A DNA stretch of 64,000 bases. Origin: Blastococcus sp. Its GTDB lineage: Bacteria > Actinomycetota > Actinomycetes > Mycobacteriales > Geodermatophilaceae. The stretch spans positions 1-64,000 of the forward strand of contig JAODNN010000094.1 of the NCBI GenBank assembly GCA_025465355.1, read 5' to 3'. Position numbers and translations under genes: made by a program. This document shows positions 9,734 to 18,409 of the stretch, piece after piece; the first letter of the stretch is position 1, and every line of letters starts with the position of its first letter. The notes under the pieces were generated by a model. That model had not been told where the DNA came from. It did no database searches and saw only the letters and a program-made list of their open reading frames with translations.

Positions 9734-11275
9734 ATGAACCCCGCCCTGCTCGCCGCAGGGGCTGCCCCCGCCCCGATCGTCCCCGCGTCGGGAACCGGTC
9801 AGCTGATCCTGGCCGCCCTGGTCGGCATCGCCGTGATCGTCGTGCTGATCACCCGCTTCAAGGTCCACCCCTTCCTCTCGCTGACGATCGGCTCCCTCGT
9901 GGTGGGCGCCGTCGCCGGCATGCCGATGGCTGACGCCGTCACCAGCTTCTCGAACGGTGTCGGGTCCACGGTCGCCAGCGTCGGGCTGCTCATCGCGCTC
10001 GGCGCCATGTTCGGCCGGCTGCTCGCCGACTCCGGTGGTGCCGACCAGCTCGTCGACACGATCGTCGGCCGGGCCGGCGTCCGGACACTGCCCTGGGCGA
10101 TGGCCCTGGTCGGCGCCCTGATCGGCCTGCCGATGTTCTTCGAGATCGGCCTCGTCCTGCTGATGCCGGTGATCCTGCTCGTCTCGATCCGCTCCGGGCT
10201 CTCGCTCATGCGCGTCGGAATCCCGGCGCTGGCCGGCCTCTCCGCGATGCACGGGCTCGTGCCCCCGCACCCCGGGCCGTTGATCGCCATCGCCGCTCTG
10301 CACGCCAACCTGGGGATCACCCTGGCGCTCGGCGTCCTGATCGCCATACCCACGGTCATCGTGGCCGGCCCGCTGTTCTCCAGATACGCGGCGCGGTGGG
10401 TCGACGTCGCTGCACCGGCGACGTTCGTGACCGACCGGGAGGCCGCGCTCGTCGGCGCGGGGACCGAGCAGCCGGTCCCGCTCGGCGGGACAGCGGCCGG
10501 CGGCGCCACGACCCGCGCACCTGCGACCGGGGGGCCCTCGACGGGTGGGCCCTCGACCGGTGGAGGCACGGGGGGCACGGACGGTGTCGACACCGGACGG
10601 GTCGGCCGGCGTCCGTCCTTCGGCGTCACGCTGGCGACGGTCCTGCTGCCCGTCGTCCTGATGCTGGCCAAGGCCCTCGCCGACATCTTCCTGTCCAAGG
10701 GCCAGCCGCTCTACACCGTGCTGGACTTCATCGGGACGCCGATGATCGCGCTGCTCATCTCGGTGATCGTTGCGATGTTCACGTTCGGTCGTGGCTCGGG
10801 CATGGACCTCCGGGGGATCGCCGCATCGCTGGAGAGGTCACTGCCCCCGATCGCCGGCATCCTGCTCATCGTCGCCGCCGGTGGCGGGTTCAAGCAGACG
10901 CTGATCGACACCGGTATCGGCTCCGTGATCGCCGACGCCGTCAAGAGCAGCTCAATGTCGGTGCTCCTGCTCGGCTGGCTCGTCGCAGTGCTCATCCGCG
11001 TCGCCACGGGCTCGGCGACCGTCGCCACGGTGACCGCCTCCGGCGTCCTCGCGCCACTGGCCTCCGGGCTGAGCACCTCGCACGTCGCCCTGCTCGTGCT
11101 GGCGATCGGCTCCGGCTCGCTGTTCTTCTCGCACGTCAACGATGCGGGCTTCTGGCTGGTGAAGGAGTACTTCGGCGTGAGCGTCGTGCAGAACCTCAAG
11201 ACCTGGTCCGCGATGGAGACGCTGCTCTCGGTCACGGGTCTGGTCCTGGTGCTGGCAATCGGGCTGGTCGTCTAG
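9734..11275 (+). CDS. GntP-family gluconate:H+ symporter
   Basis: 513 residues with 12-14 hydrophobic segments. Typical GntP features are the early helix with RFKVHPFLSL, the segment GAMFGRLLADSGGADQL, the re-entrant-like LVPPHPGPL (about residue 178) and C-terminal SHVNDAGFW. It should import gluconate or a related sugar acid by proton symport. The ATG at 9734 has GGAGG at good distance. Odd: a cytoplasmic loop at about residues 245-292 is expanded with Gly/Thr/Pro repeats (TGGPSTGGPSTGG). Ends in TAG. No gluconate kinase or GntR regulator is adjacent, so it stands alone. Confidence 0.92.
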   Translation: MNPALLAAGAAPAPIVPASGTGQLILAALVGIAVIVVLITRFKVHPFLSLTIGSLVVGAVAGMPMADAVTSFSNGVGSTVASVGLLIALGAMFGRLLADSGGADQLVDTIVGRAGVRTLPWAMALVGALIGLPMFFEIGLVLLMPVILLVSIRSGLSLMRVGIPALAGLSAMHGLVPPHPGPLIAIAALHANLGITLALGVLIAIPTVIVAGPLFSRYAARWVDVAAPATFVTDREAALVGAGTEQPVPLGGTAAGGATTRAPATGGPSTGGPSTGGGTGGTDGVDTGRVGRRPSFGVTLATVLLPVVLMLAKALADIFLSKGQPLYTVLDFIGTPMIALLISVIVAMFTFGRGSGMDLRGIAASLERSLPPIAGILLIVAAGGGFKQTLIDTGIGSVIADAVKSSSMSVLLLGWLVAVLIRVATGSATVATVTASGVLAPLASGLSTSHVALLVLAIGSGSLFFSHVNDAGFWLVKEYFGVSVVQNLKTWSAMETLLSVTGLVLVLAIGLVV

Positions 11276-11302
11276 ACGCCCGGGCTCTGCTGTCGACCGG
11301 GC

Positions 11303-11662
11303 TCAGCCGGGGGGCCAGGCCATGCGGCGGCCGCCCAGGACGTGCAGGTGTACGTGGTCCACGCTCTGCCCCGCCTCAGGACCGGTGTTGGTGACCAGGC
11401 GGTAGCCGGGCTCGGTGGTGTCGCCGTCCACCAGGCCCTCCTGGGTGGCGACCTGATGGGCAGCGGAGACGATCTCGGCCAGCAACCCTGGATCGGCGGC
11501 GCCGAGCGCGCCGATGTTCCGGTGGTGCTCCTTGGGGATCACCAGCACATGGGTCGGGGCCTGCGGATTGATGTCGCGGAAGGCGAACACGCGGTCGGTC
11601 TCGTGCACGACATCGGCCGGGATCTCCCCGGCGACCATGCGGCAGAACAGGCAGTCGCTCAC
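11303..11662 (-). CDS. HIT-family nucleotide hydrolase (HinT-like)
   Basis: 119 residues. N-terminal CLFCRM zinc-type pair, the segment FRDINPQAPTHVLVIPK, and the histidine triad HVHLHVLGG near the C-terminus, where the middle histidine is the nucleophile. HinT proteins hydrolyse AMP-lysine and other purine phosphoramidates, including aminoacyl adenylates. It lies 72 bases downstream of rsmE on the same strand, as in many actinobacteria, and ends convergently 27 bases from the permease gene. Confidence 0.94.
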   Translation of the reverse strand: MSDCLFCRMVAGEIPADVVHETDRVFAFRDINPQAPTHVLVIPKEHHRNIGALGAADPGLLAEIVSAAHQVATQEGLVDGDTTEPGYRLVTNTGPEAGQSVDHVHLHVLGGRRMAWPPG

Positions 11663-11734
11663 GAAGCGACCCTAGATCGAGACGGGGGCGCCGGCCTCAT
11701 GCGGGGCCGTGGTGCAGTCCGGAGGACTGCCGTG

Positions 11735-12493
11735 TCATACCCAGCGGGTTCGCAGGGAAAGAGCGGCGAGCGCGGCGGCGCCGGCCGTCGACGTGCGCAG
11801 CACCTCGGCTCCGAGCCGCACGGCCTGGGCGCCGGCCGCGCGGAACGCCACCACCTCACCGTCGGTCAGCCCACCCTCGGGCCCCACGACGACGGCAACC
11901 GTGCCCGCTGCCGGAATCGCCAGCTCCGCCAGCGGCCGGCGGGCCTGCTCGTGCAGCACCACGGCGAGGTCGACGTCGGCGAGCAGGCCGCACACCTCGC
12001 GGGTGGTCATCGGCCCGGTCACCTCGGGAACCCGCGGCCGGCGGGCCTGCTTGCTGGCCGCCCGCGCAGCGGCCCGCCACTTGGCCAGGCCCCTGTCGAC
12101 CCGGTCCTCCCGCCAGCGGGTGACGCAGCGCGACGCCGTCCACGGGACGATCCGGTCGACCCCGAGCTCGGTGGCGAGCTCGACGGCCAGCGGACCGCGG
12201 TCGCCCTTGGGGAGCGCCTGGACCAGCACGAACTCGGGCTCGTGCGGTGGCACCTCGAACCGGTTGCGCACCGCCACCCTGAGCCCCTCGGGCCCGGCGG
12301 AGAGCACGGCACCCTCGGCGACGGTGCCGTTCCCGTCGGCGACCCGCACCTGCTCACCGGGGGTCAGCCGCAGGACGTCGACCGCATGCCGCCCCTCGGC
12401 CCCGTCCACCACCAGCTCATCGGCCTCCGGGACGGCGTCCAGGAGGAACAGGGGTGCGCCGTCGAGTTCCGGGATCCCGGCCTCGGTCGCCAC
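11735..12493 (-). CDS. rsmE: 16S rRNA m3U1498 methyltransferase
   Basis: 252 residues. A PUA-like N-terminal domain precedes a SPOUT methyltransferase domain with the knot motifs VVVGPEGGLTDGE (about residue 195) and RLGAEVLRTSTA (about 225), both characteristic of RsmE. It methylates U1498 (E. coli numbering) in the ribosomal decoding region. It starts 3 bases after dnaJ, so hrcA-dnaJ-rsmE look co-transcribed; the same order occurs in mycobacteria (Rv2374c-2372c). Confidence 0.94.
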   Translation of the reverse strand: MATEAGIPELDGAPLFLLDAVPEADELVVDGAEGRHAVDVLRLTPGEQVRVADGNGTVAEGAVLSAGPEGLRVAVRNRFEVPPHEPEFVLVQALPKGDRGPLAVELATELGVDRIVPWTASRCVTRWREDRVDRGLAKWRAAARAASKQARRPRVPEVTGPMTTREVCGLLADVDLAVVLHEQARRPLAELAIPAAGTVAVVVGPEGGLTDGEVVAFRAAGAQAVRLGAEVLRTSTAGAAALAALSLRTRWV

Positions 12494-12496
12494 CGG

Positions 12497-13630
12497 TCAG
12501 CGTCCGTTGAACGCGTCGCGAACCCGGGAGAAGAGCCCGCCCTGCGCCTCGCGATGGGTCTCCGGCTGGTCCTCACCCCGGAGGGCTGCCAGCTCGCGCA
12601 TCAGCTTCTCCTGCTCGGGGTCGAGACGGGTGGGGGTCGTGACCTCGACGTGCACGAGCAGGTTCCCCCGGCCGGTGGCGCGCAGCCGCGGGGCACCGTG
12701 CGCACGCAGCGTGATCACGCTGCCGGACTGCGTGCCCGGGCGGATGTCGAGGTCTTCCTCGCCGTCCAGGGTCTTCAGGCTCAGCGTGGTGCCGAGCGCC
12801 GCGGCGGTCATCGGCAGCGTCACCCGGCAGTGCAGGTCCTCGCCCTCACGGGTGAAGACCTCGTGCGGCCGCTCGTGGATCTCCACGTACAGGTCACCCG
12901 CGGGGCCGCCGCCGGGGCCCACCTCACCGTGCCCGGTGAGCCTGATCCGCATCCCGTCCTCGACGCCGGCCGGCACCTTCACCGGAATCGTCCGCCGCGA
13001 CCGGACGCGCCCGTCGCCGGCGCATTCGGGGCAGGGCTCCGGGATGACCTGACCGGTGCCTGCGCAGGTCGGGCACACCCGGCTGGAGATGACCTGCCCC
13101 AGGAAACCGCGCTGGACGCTCTGCACCTCACCGCGCCCCGAGCAGGTGATGCAGGTGGTCGGGTGCGTGCCCGGCGCCGTTCCGGCGCCGCTGCAGGTGG
13201 TGCAGAGGACGGCTGTGTCGACGGTGATGTCCTTGGTGGTGCCGAACACGGTCTCGTCGAGCTCCAGCTCGATCGGGATGAGCGCGTCCCGGCCGGCGCG
13301 GCTGCGGCTGCGCGGGCCGCGGGTGGCCGCGCCGCCGAAAAAGGCGTCCATGATGTCGCCCAGTCCGCCGAAGCCGGCGCCACTGAACCCGCCGCCGCCC
13401 ATGCCGGCGCTGCTGTCGAACGGGTCGCCCCCGAGGTCGACGATTCGGCGCTTCTCGGGGTCGGTCAGCGCCTCGTAGGCCCGGGTGACCTCCTGGAAGC
13501 GCTCCTTGGCGCCGGGTTCCGGGTTGACATCTGGGTGCAGATCCCGGGCCATCTTTCGGTACGCACGCTTGATCTCGCTCTCGGTCGCCCCGGGCGCCAC
13601 GCCCAGCACGCCGTAGTAATCGGTCGCCAT
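12497..13630 (-). CDS. dnaJ: Chaperone DnaJ (DnaJ2 type)
   Basis: 377 residues. J domain with HPD at about residue 33, a Gly/Phe-rich linker ([10 protein letters not shown]), four CxxCxGxG zinc repeats ([32 protein letters not shown]) at about 144-205, and C-terminal substrate-binding domains. It is the Hsp40 partner of DnaK. It lies directly after hrcA (15-base gap) and is likely under the same CIRCE operator. This is the second DnaJ of actinobacteria; the one next to dnaK-grpE lies elsewhere. Confidence 0.96.
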   Translation of the reverse strand: MATDYYGVLGVAPGATESEIKRAYRKMARDLHPDVNPEPGAKERFQEVTRAYEALTDPEKRRIVDLGGDPFDSSAGMGGGGFSGAGFGGLGDIMDAFFGGAATRGPRSRSRAGRDALIPIELELDETVFGTTKDITVDTAVLCTTCSGAGTAPGTHPTTCITCSGRGEVQSVQRGFLGQVISSRVCPTCAGTGQVIPEPCPECAGDGRVRSRRTIPVKVPAGVEDGMRIRLTGHGEVGPGGGPAGDLYVEIHERPHEVFTREGEDLHCRVTLPMTAAALGTTLSLKTLDGEEDLDIRPGTQSGSVITLRAHGAPRLRATGRGNLLVHVEVTTPTRLDPEQEKLMRELAALRGEDQPETHREAQGGLFSRVRDAFNGR

Positions 13631-13645
13631 CGAGTTGTCTCAGCC

Positions 13646-14668
13646 TCAGCTCTCGGCCAGCAGGTGGCCGACGTAGCGGGCCACGGCACGAACCGCGGCC
13701 ATGTTTGTCGGGTAGTCCATGCGGGTGGGGCCCACGATCCCGAGGCCGCCGAGCGCCCGGTCCGTGGAGCCGTAGCCGACCGACACGAACGAGGCACTGG
13801 CGAGCGCCTCGTGAGCGTTCTCCTCGCCGATCCGGACCATGACGGTGCTGGCGTCCACCTGACTCATCAACCGCAGCACCACGACCTGTTCTTCCAGCGC
13901 CTCCAGAACCGGTCGCACGGTGCCAGGGAAGTCCAGAGCGTTGCCGCGGGTGAGGTTCGCCGTCCCGCCGACGACCAGCCTGTCCTCGCTCGGCTCGACG
14001 AGGGTCTCCAGCAGGGTCGAGCTCACCGTGCCCACCAGGCCGCGGAGGTGCTCCGGCGCCGTCTCGAGCAGATCGGACACCTTGTCGCCGGCCTCGGCCA
14101 GTTGCACCCCGACGAACGCGGCATTCAGCACGCTGCGCAGTTCGCGCACGCTGTCGGCGTCGACATCGGTCTGCGTCTCGACGACCCGCTGCTCGACCCG
14201 GCCGGTGTCGGTGATGAGCACCAGCAGTAGCCGCGCCGCGGCGACCTGGACCACCTCGAGGTGGCGGACGGCGCTGCGCGAGAGCGACGGGTACTGCACG
14301 ACGGCGACCTGGCGGGTGAGCTGCGCCAGGAGACGGACGGTGCGGCCGAGGACGTCGTGCAGGTCGACCGCCCCGTCGAGGAACCGCTCGATCGCCCGCT
14401 TCTCGGCCACCGACAGCGGCTTGACGGACGAGAGCCGGTCGACGAACAGGCGGTAGCCCTTGTCGGTGGGCACCCGGCCGGCACTGGTGTGCGGCTGGGT
14501 GATGTAGCCCTGCTCCTCGAGCACTGCCATGTCGTTGCGGATGGTTGCCGGGGAGACGCCGAGGTCATGGCGATCGGCGAGAGCCTTGCTGCCGACGGGG
14601 TCGTTGGTCGAGACGTAGTCCTGGACGATGGCGCGAAGCACCTCCAGGCGGCGTTCGTCGTGCGCCAC
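13646..14668 (-). CDS. hrcA: Heat-inducible transcription repressor HrcA
   Basis: 340 residues from the GTG at 14668, which follows GGAGG by 7-8 bases. A further in-frame GTG at 14740 lies inside the CIRCE operator and would be a poor start. Winged-helix N-terminus ([19 protein letters not shown] is the recognition region), then GAF-like and dimerisation domains, ending in [18 protein letters not shown]. HrcA binds CIRCE and represses heat-shock genes; it is refolded by GroEL. Here it precedes dnaJ in an operon that carries its own operator, so it should autoregulate. Confidence 0.95.
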   Translation of the reverse strand: MAHDERRLEVLRAIVQDYVSTNDPVGSKALADRHDLGVSPATIRNDMAVLEEQGYITQPHTSAGRVPTDKGYRLFVDRLSSVKPLSVAEKRAIERFLDGAVDLHDVLGRTVRLLAQLTRQVAVVQYPSLSRSAVRHLEVVQVAAARLLLVLITDTGRVEQRVVETQTDVDADSVRELRSVLNAAFVGVQLAEAGDKVSDLLETAPEHLRGLVGTVSSTLLETLVEPSEDRLVVGGTANLTRGNALDFPGTVRPVLEALEEQVVVLRLMSQVDASTVMVRIGEENAHEALASASFVSVGYGSTDRALGGLGIVGPTRMDYPTNMAAVRAVARYVGHLLAES

Positions 14669-14722
14669 GGTGACACCTCCCCGCACCGGTCGAACTGCCG
14701 CGCGGACCTCCGGACAGCCGTC

Positions 14723-14759
14723 CTGGACTGGCACTCGCACGGACAGAGTGCCAGTCCAG
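14723..14759 (-). promoter_or_regulatory. CIRCE operator of hrcA-dnaJ
   Basis: Two perfect inverted arms of 14 bases (14723-14736 and 14746-14759) separated by 9 bases. The central 9-9-9 unit is CTGGCACTC-N9-GAGTGCCAG, which matches the CIRCE consensus TTAGCACTC-N9-GAGTGCTAA at the invariant core. It ends 55 bases before the hrcA start codon. HrcA binding here should switch off hrcA-dnaJ at normal temperature. The arms are longer than the usual 9 bases. The GC-richer outer bases fit a high-GC genome. Confidence 0.93.
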
Positions 14760-14922
14760 ACTACCTCCGCCGGTGCGCCCCGTCGCGCGGCTCGCGGGCC
14801 TCTCGGCCTCCACGAGGCATCGCCACCGTCCTCCGACGCGACCGTCGCCGCAGGGATGCCCGGCGGATAGGGTGGGACGGGTCGGCGCCCCGTGGACGGG
14901 GCAGAGAGCGGAGGTCGGTTCC

Positions 14923-15300
14923 CTGATCTTCAAAGCTGTACATGACGGCCGCCCCTATCCCGACCACGGCATGTCCACACGGGACTGGGCGATGATTCCG
15001 CCCCGGCAGGTCCGGATGGACACCCTGACGACGACGAAGCGAGAGCTCGCGCTCGACGCCCTGCTCGCCGACGACTCGACCTTCTACGGGGACCTGTTCC
15101 CGCACGCGGTCCAGTGGCACGGTGAGCTCTATCTCGAGGACGGGCTGCACCGCGCGCTGCGGGCGGCCCTGCAGCAGCGCAACGTCATCCACGTCCGCGT
15201 GCTCGACCTCGACGCGCTCACCCCCGTGCAGACGCCGTCCGGCCCCACGACGGAGTCGATCCCGGCTCAGCCCCCGGTCCCGAACCCCCGCCGGATCTGA
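14923..15300 (+). CDS. Conserved actinobacterial protein, VapB-like, probable CTG start
   Basis: 125 residues if translation starts at the CTG at 14923. GGAGG lies 8 bases before this CTG, and the protein then begins with [15 protein letters not shown]. Homologs that I recall start with (M/V)IFKAV. The nearest in-frame GTG lies 51 bases upstream without a comparable signal. Motifs [12 protein letters not shown] and [14 protein letters not shown]...[18 protein letters not shown] are highly regular. Databases often label this family a VapB-type antitoxin, but no toxin gene is adjacent. In mycobacteria a similar small gene lies beside hrcA. Function unknown; it diverges from hrcA. Confidence 0.7.
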   Translation: MIFKAVHDGRPYPDHGMSTRDWAMIPPRQVRMDTLTTTKRELALDALLADDSTFYGDLFPHAVQWHGELYLEDGLHRALRAALQQRNVIHVRVLDLDALTPVQTPSGPTTESIPAQPPVPNPRRI

Positions 15301-15307
15301 ACGGGCC

Positions 15308-15329
15308 GCTCGGGCGTCGTACCCCGAGC
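15308..15329. terminator. Hairpin between convergent genes
   Basis: GCTCGGG (15308-15314) and CCCGAGC (15323-15329) form a 7-bp stem with an 8-base loop in the 50-base gap between the VapB-like gene and the MpaB-family gene. No T-run follows; it may end transcription from either side. Confidence 0.45.
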
Positions 15330-15350
15330 AGGGATCTCGGCTGACATCTG

Positions 15351-16232
15351 TCAGGTGCGCGGAGCCCCTGGCACGGGGCAGCCCGCCGGGAACGTGCCGA
15401 GATCGGCGACGACGTAGCCGCGGGGATAGCTGCGGATCTGCGGCAGTTGGCGGGCGAAACAGGGCTCGGCGCGCGGCGGGAGGAGTCGCACCACGCGCCC
15501 CCGCGCCTTCAGCCCACCGCGGACCAGCCCGCGCAGCACCCGCGAGGGGTGCGGGAAGCCGAAGGCGTCCAGCAGCGGACCGTCCATCATGGCGAAGGAC
15601 ATCCGGCGCACGAGGGCGGCCGGCAGCCGGTGGTTGGGCGGGAACGTCGTCAGCAACGCCACGGTCGACTCGGCGACGCCCCGTGCTCCGGCGTCGAAGC
15701 CGAAGTGCTCGCGCTCGTAGGCGTCCATCAGGCGCGCGAACGCCTGCCAGGTCTGCGGGATGTCGCGGATGCCCATGTGCCGGCCGAGCTCGCGGTAGTA
15801 GTTGGCGCTCGCGATGCGTTCGGACTCGGTCATCGGGCGCCAGCCGTAGTCGCCCAGCCAGCGGATCGGCATGACGACGAATGTCGCGAGCACGTACCGC
15901 AGGTCGTCGCTGCTGATGTCGTACGAGTGGTGCATCTGGTTCATGCGGCGGACCGCGGTGCGCCCGGTCTCGCTGCCCAGACCGTGCTCGAGCACCGCGT
16001 CGAGGATCAGGACGGTGTCGTCGTAGCGCTTCTGTCCGCGTTCGGTGAGCTCACCGGTGCGCGCCAGCAGCCCGCCGATGCTGGGGACGGCATAGGTGCG
16101 GAAAAGCGCGAAGCTCAGGGCCTGGTTCATGTCCCACGGGAACTCGTACGTCCCCGTGAGCCGGTAGATCTCGTGGAAGTCCCGCGCCGGATCCAGCCGC
16201 TCGATGCGACGCCGCACGTCGAACCGCCGCAT
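15351..16232 (-). CDS. Oxygenase of the MpaB family (DUF2236)
   Basis: 293 residues from ATG 16232, which has GGAGGGAGG just upstream. The protein is mostly helical, with the block MHHSYDISSDDLRYVLATFVV...LGDYGWRPMTESE characteristic of the MpaB/latex-clearing-protein-related DUF2236 family, in which a conserved Asp/Arg/Thr set supports an oxygenative cleavage reaction. The natural substrate is not known. It lies leftward after hemW with a gap of about 70 bases and is probably an independent gene. Confidence 0.8.
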   Translation of the reverse strand: MRRFDVRRRIERLDPARDFHEIYRLTGTYEFPWDMNQALSFALFRTYAVPSIGGLLARTGELTERGQKRYDDTVLILDAVLEHGLGSETGRTAVRRMNQMHHSYDISSDDLRYVLATFVVMPIRWLGDYGWRPMTESERIASANYYRELGRHMGIRDIPQTWQAFARLMDAYEREHFGFDAGARGVAESTVALLTTFPPNHRLPAALVRRMSFAMMDGPLLDAFGFPHPSRVLRGLVRGGLKARGRVVRLLPPRAEPCFARQLPQIRSYPRGYVVADLGTFPAGCPVPGAPRT

Positions 16233-16300
16233 GCCGCCTCCCTCCGCAGCCCGTGACGGCAGCATGCGCGGGCAGCCGCCGCCTGCGGAAGGGCAGGCGG

Positions 16301-17533
16301 TCAGTCGGTCAGGTCGCGGACCAGTGCGTCGGCGAGCAGCCGGCCGCGGTCGGTGAGGACCGCACGGCCCTCGCCGTGGGCCGCCGGCTCGAGCAGTCCC
16401 CTCGCGACCGCATCGGTGGCCCGGGCCCGACCGGTGGCCGAGAGCGCGGTCAGGGGCAGCCCCTCGCGCAGCCGCAGCCCGAGCATGACCGTCTCCAGCG
16501 CGCGGTCCGCGTCCTCCAGCAGCTCGGAGCCCTGCGCAGGGCTCTCCCCCTGGGACAGCCGGTCGGCGTAGGCCGCCGGGTGCTTGACGTTCCACCAGCG
16601 CAGGCCACCGACGTGGCTGTGCGCTCCCGGACCGACGCCCCACCAGTTCGCGTTCGCCCAGTACAGCTCGTTGTGGCGGCAGCGGGCGGCCCCGCCCGTG
16701 GCCCAGTTGGACACCTCGTACCAGTCGAACCCGGCCGCGCGCAGGGTCGCGTCGGCCTGCTCGTAGCGGTCGGCGAGGACGTCGTCGTCCGGCATCGGCA
16801 GCTCGCCGCGGCTGATCCGTCGCGCCAGCCGGGTGCCCTCCTCGACGATCAGCGCGTAGGCCGAGACGTGGTCCACCGGGGCGGCGAGGACGGCGGCCAG
16901 GGACGCCGCCCAGTCGTCCGCGGTCTCGCCGGGTGCGCCGTAGATGAGGTCGAGGTTGATGTGCTCGAAGCCGGCGGACCGGGCTTCGTGCGCGGCCTCC
17001 ACCGCCCGGCCGGGGGTGTGCCGGCGGTCGAGGACGGCCAGGACGTGCTCGGCTGCCGACTGCATGCCCAGGCTGACGCGGGTGAAGCCGGCTTCACGCA
17101 GACGGGCCAGCGAACCGGGGGTGACCGTCTCCGGGTTGGCCTCGGTGGTGACCTCGACGTCGTCGGCGACCGGGAAGAGCTCGCGGACCGCAGCCAGGAC
17201 CGCAGCGAGATCGTCGGCGGGCAGCAGGGTCGGGGTGCCGCCACCGACGAAGACCGTGGACACCGTCGGCAGGTCGGGGCCGAGGACACGGGCCGCGCGC
17301 TGCATTTCGGCGATCGCGGTGCCCGCGTACTCGGCCCGGTTGGCACCTGGCCCGAGCTCGTCGGAGGTGTAGGTGTTGAAGTCGCAGTAGCCGCAGCGGG
17401 TCGCGCAGAACGGCACGTGCACGTAGAGCCCGAAGGGCGTGGTGGCCAGCCCCTCGCGGGCGCTGTCGGGGAGCCGGCCGGATCCGGGCACCCTCGGCGA
17501 CGAGGCCGGCAGCAGCGGCAGGACGGTGTTCAT
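16301..17533 (-). CDS. hemW: Heme chaperone HemW (radical SAM)
   Basis: 410 residues from ATG 17533. Much longer upstream extensions of the frame lie antisense to the next gene and are ignored. The radical-SAM cluster motif is CATRCGYCDF (about residue 52); GGGTPTLL and a HemN-like C-terminal domain follow. HemW inserts heme into target proteins and was formerly annotated as coproporphyrinogen III oxidase. It lacks the extra cysteine pattern of true HemN. It corresponds in position to the hemN gene of the M. tuberculosis Rv2388c region. It diverges from the crotonase gene 49 bases away. Confidence 0.93.
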   Translation of the reverse strand: MNTVLPLLPASSPRVPGSGRLPDSAREGLATTPFGLYVHVPFCATRCGYCDFNTYTSDELGPGANRAEYAGTAIAEMQRAARVLGPDLPTVSTVFVGGGTPTLLPADDLAAVLAAVRELFPVADDVEVTTEANPETVTPGSLARLREAGFTRVSLGMQSAAEHVLAVLDRRHTPGRAVEAAHEARSAGFEHINLDLIYGAPGETADDWAASLAAVLAAPVDHVSAYALIVEEGTRLARRISRGELPMPDDDVLADRYEQADATLRAAGFDWYEVSNWATGGAARCRHNELYWANANWWGVGPGAHSHVGGLRWWNVKHPAAYADRLSQGESPAQGSELLEDADRALETVMLGLRLREGLPLTALSATGRARATDAVARGLLEPAAHGEGRAVLTDRGRLLADALVRDLTD

Positions 17534-17581
17534 CTGCTCCCAGTGTGCCGCGCGGCCGCCACGCACCGGCAGGATGCCGCT

Positions 17582-18349
17582 GTGACTCCCGACCGAGTGC
17601 TGCAGGTACAGGTGTCGCGTGGGGTCGCGACGCTGACGCTGGACTCCCCCGCCAACCGCAACGCGCTCTCCCGCGCGATGCGTGCACAGCTCGGCGCGGC
17701 GGTGCGCGACGCCCTTGCCGACGACGCTGTGCGGGTGATCGTCCTGAACCACACCGGCCGCGTCTTCTGCTCCGGGATGGACCTTGCCGAGGCCGCGGGC
17801 GGCGGGGTCGAGGACCAGGGGGTCCGCGAGTTCCCCCAGCTGCTGGAGGCGCTCTGGTCCTCCCCCAAGCCGGTGGTGGCCGTCGTCCGGGGCTCGGCAC
17901 GGGCGGGCGGGGTCGGGCTGGCGGCCGCCTGCGACGTCGTCGTCGCGGCCGACTCCGCGTCCTTCGCGTTCTCCGAGGTCCGGCTGGGTCTCGTCCCGGC
18001 CGTGATCTCCGCCGTCGTCCTGCCGCGGATGGTGCCGCACGTGGCGCACCGGCTGATGCTCACCGGTGAGGTGTTCGACGCCGCGACCGCGGCGGCGGGT
18101 GGCCTGGTCGACCTGGTCGCGGCCGACGACGCCGTCGACGACGCGCTCGCCGGGCTGCTCACGGCGCTCGCGGCCGGCGCCCCCACCGCACTGGCCGAGA
18201 CCAAGCGCCTGCTCCGCGCCGGGTCGCCGCTGGAGTTCGACGACCTGCTCGACCTCTCGGCGCGGTTCTTCGCCGGCGACGAGGGCCAGGAGGGCATCGC
18301 CTCGTTCCGCGAGAAGCGCCCCGCGCGCTGGGTGCCCACCACCGACTGA
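17582..18349 (+). CDS. Enoyl-CoA hydratase-like protein (methylglutaconyl-CoA hydratase type)
   Basis: 255 residues from a GTG at 17582 (weak ribosome binding site; start uncertain). Crotonase fold with oxyanion segment RVFCSGMDL. In the catalytic block the first glutamate position is Leu (GGVGLAAACD), while the second is kept in FSEVRLGLVPAVIS. This SEVR-GL-PAVIS pattern is typical for the LiuC/AtuE group, 3-methylglutaconyl- or isohexenylglutaconyl-CoA hydratases of leucine and isoprenoid breakdown. No other leucine-degradation gene is nearby, so the assignment stays at family level. Confidence 0.8.
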   Translation: MTPDRVLQVQVSRGVATLTLDSPANRNALSRAMRAQLGAAVRDALADDAVRVIVLNHTGRVFCSGMDLAEAAGGGVEDQGVREFPQLLEALWSSPKPVVAVVRGSARAGGVGLAAACDVVVAADSASFAFSEVRLGLVPAVISAVVLPRMVPHVAHRLMLTGEVFDAATAAAGGLVDLVAADDAVDDALAGLLTALAAGAPTALAETKRLLRAGSPLEFDDLLDLSARFFAGDEGQEGIASFREKRPARWVPTTD

Positions 18350-18409
18350 TCGAGGAGCTCTCGGCCGCGGGGGCGTTTCCGCCGGTCGGGACAGGGCAGA
18401 AGTCCCGGG

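Noticed and set aside
9464-10303. 279-codon minus-strand frame over the start of GntP
   Set aside because: Composition is Asp/Gly/Arg/Gln/His-rich, typical for an antisense shadow of a membrane protein gene; no start signal.
11273-11330. TAG of the GntP gene as a Sec codon
   Set aside because: GntP proteins are not selenoproteins, the protein already has full length, and no SECIS-like hairpin follows closely.
11342-14230. A 962-codon open frame on the + strand
   Set aside because: It lies fully antisense to the well-identified HIT, rsmE, dnaJ and hrcA genes. Very long antisense frames are normal at this GC content. No start signal or domain was found.
14923-15300. Toxin-antitoxin module
   Set aside because: The family is often labelled VapB antitoxin, but no PIN-domain toxin or other partner lies adjacent; both neighbours are hrcA and an MpaB-family gene.
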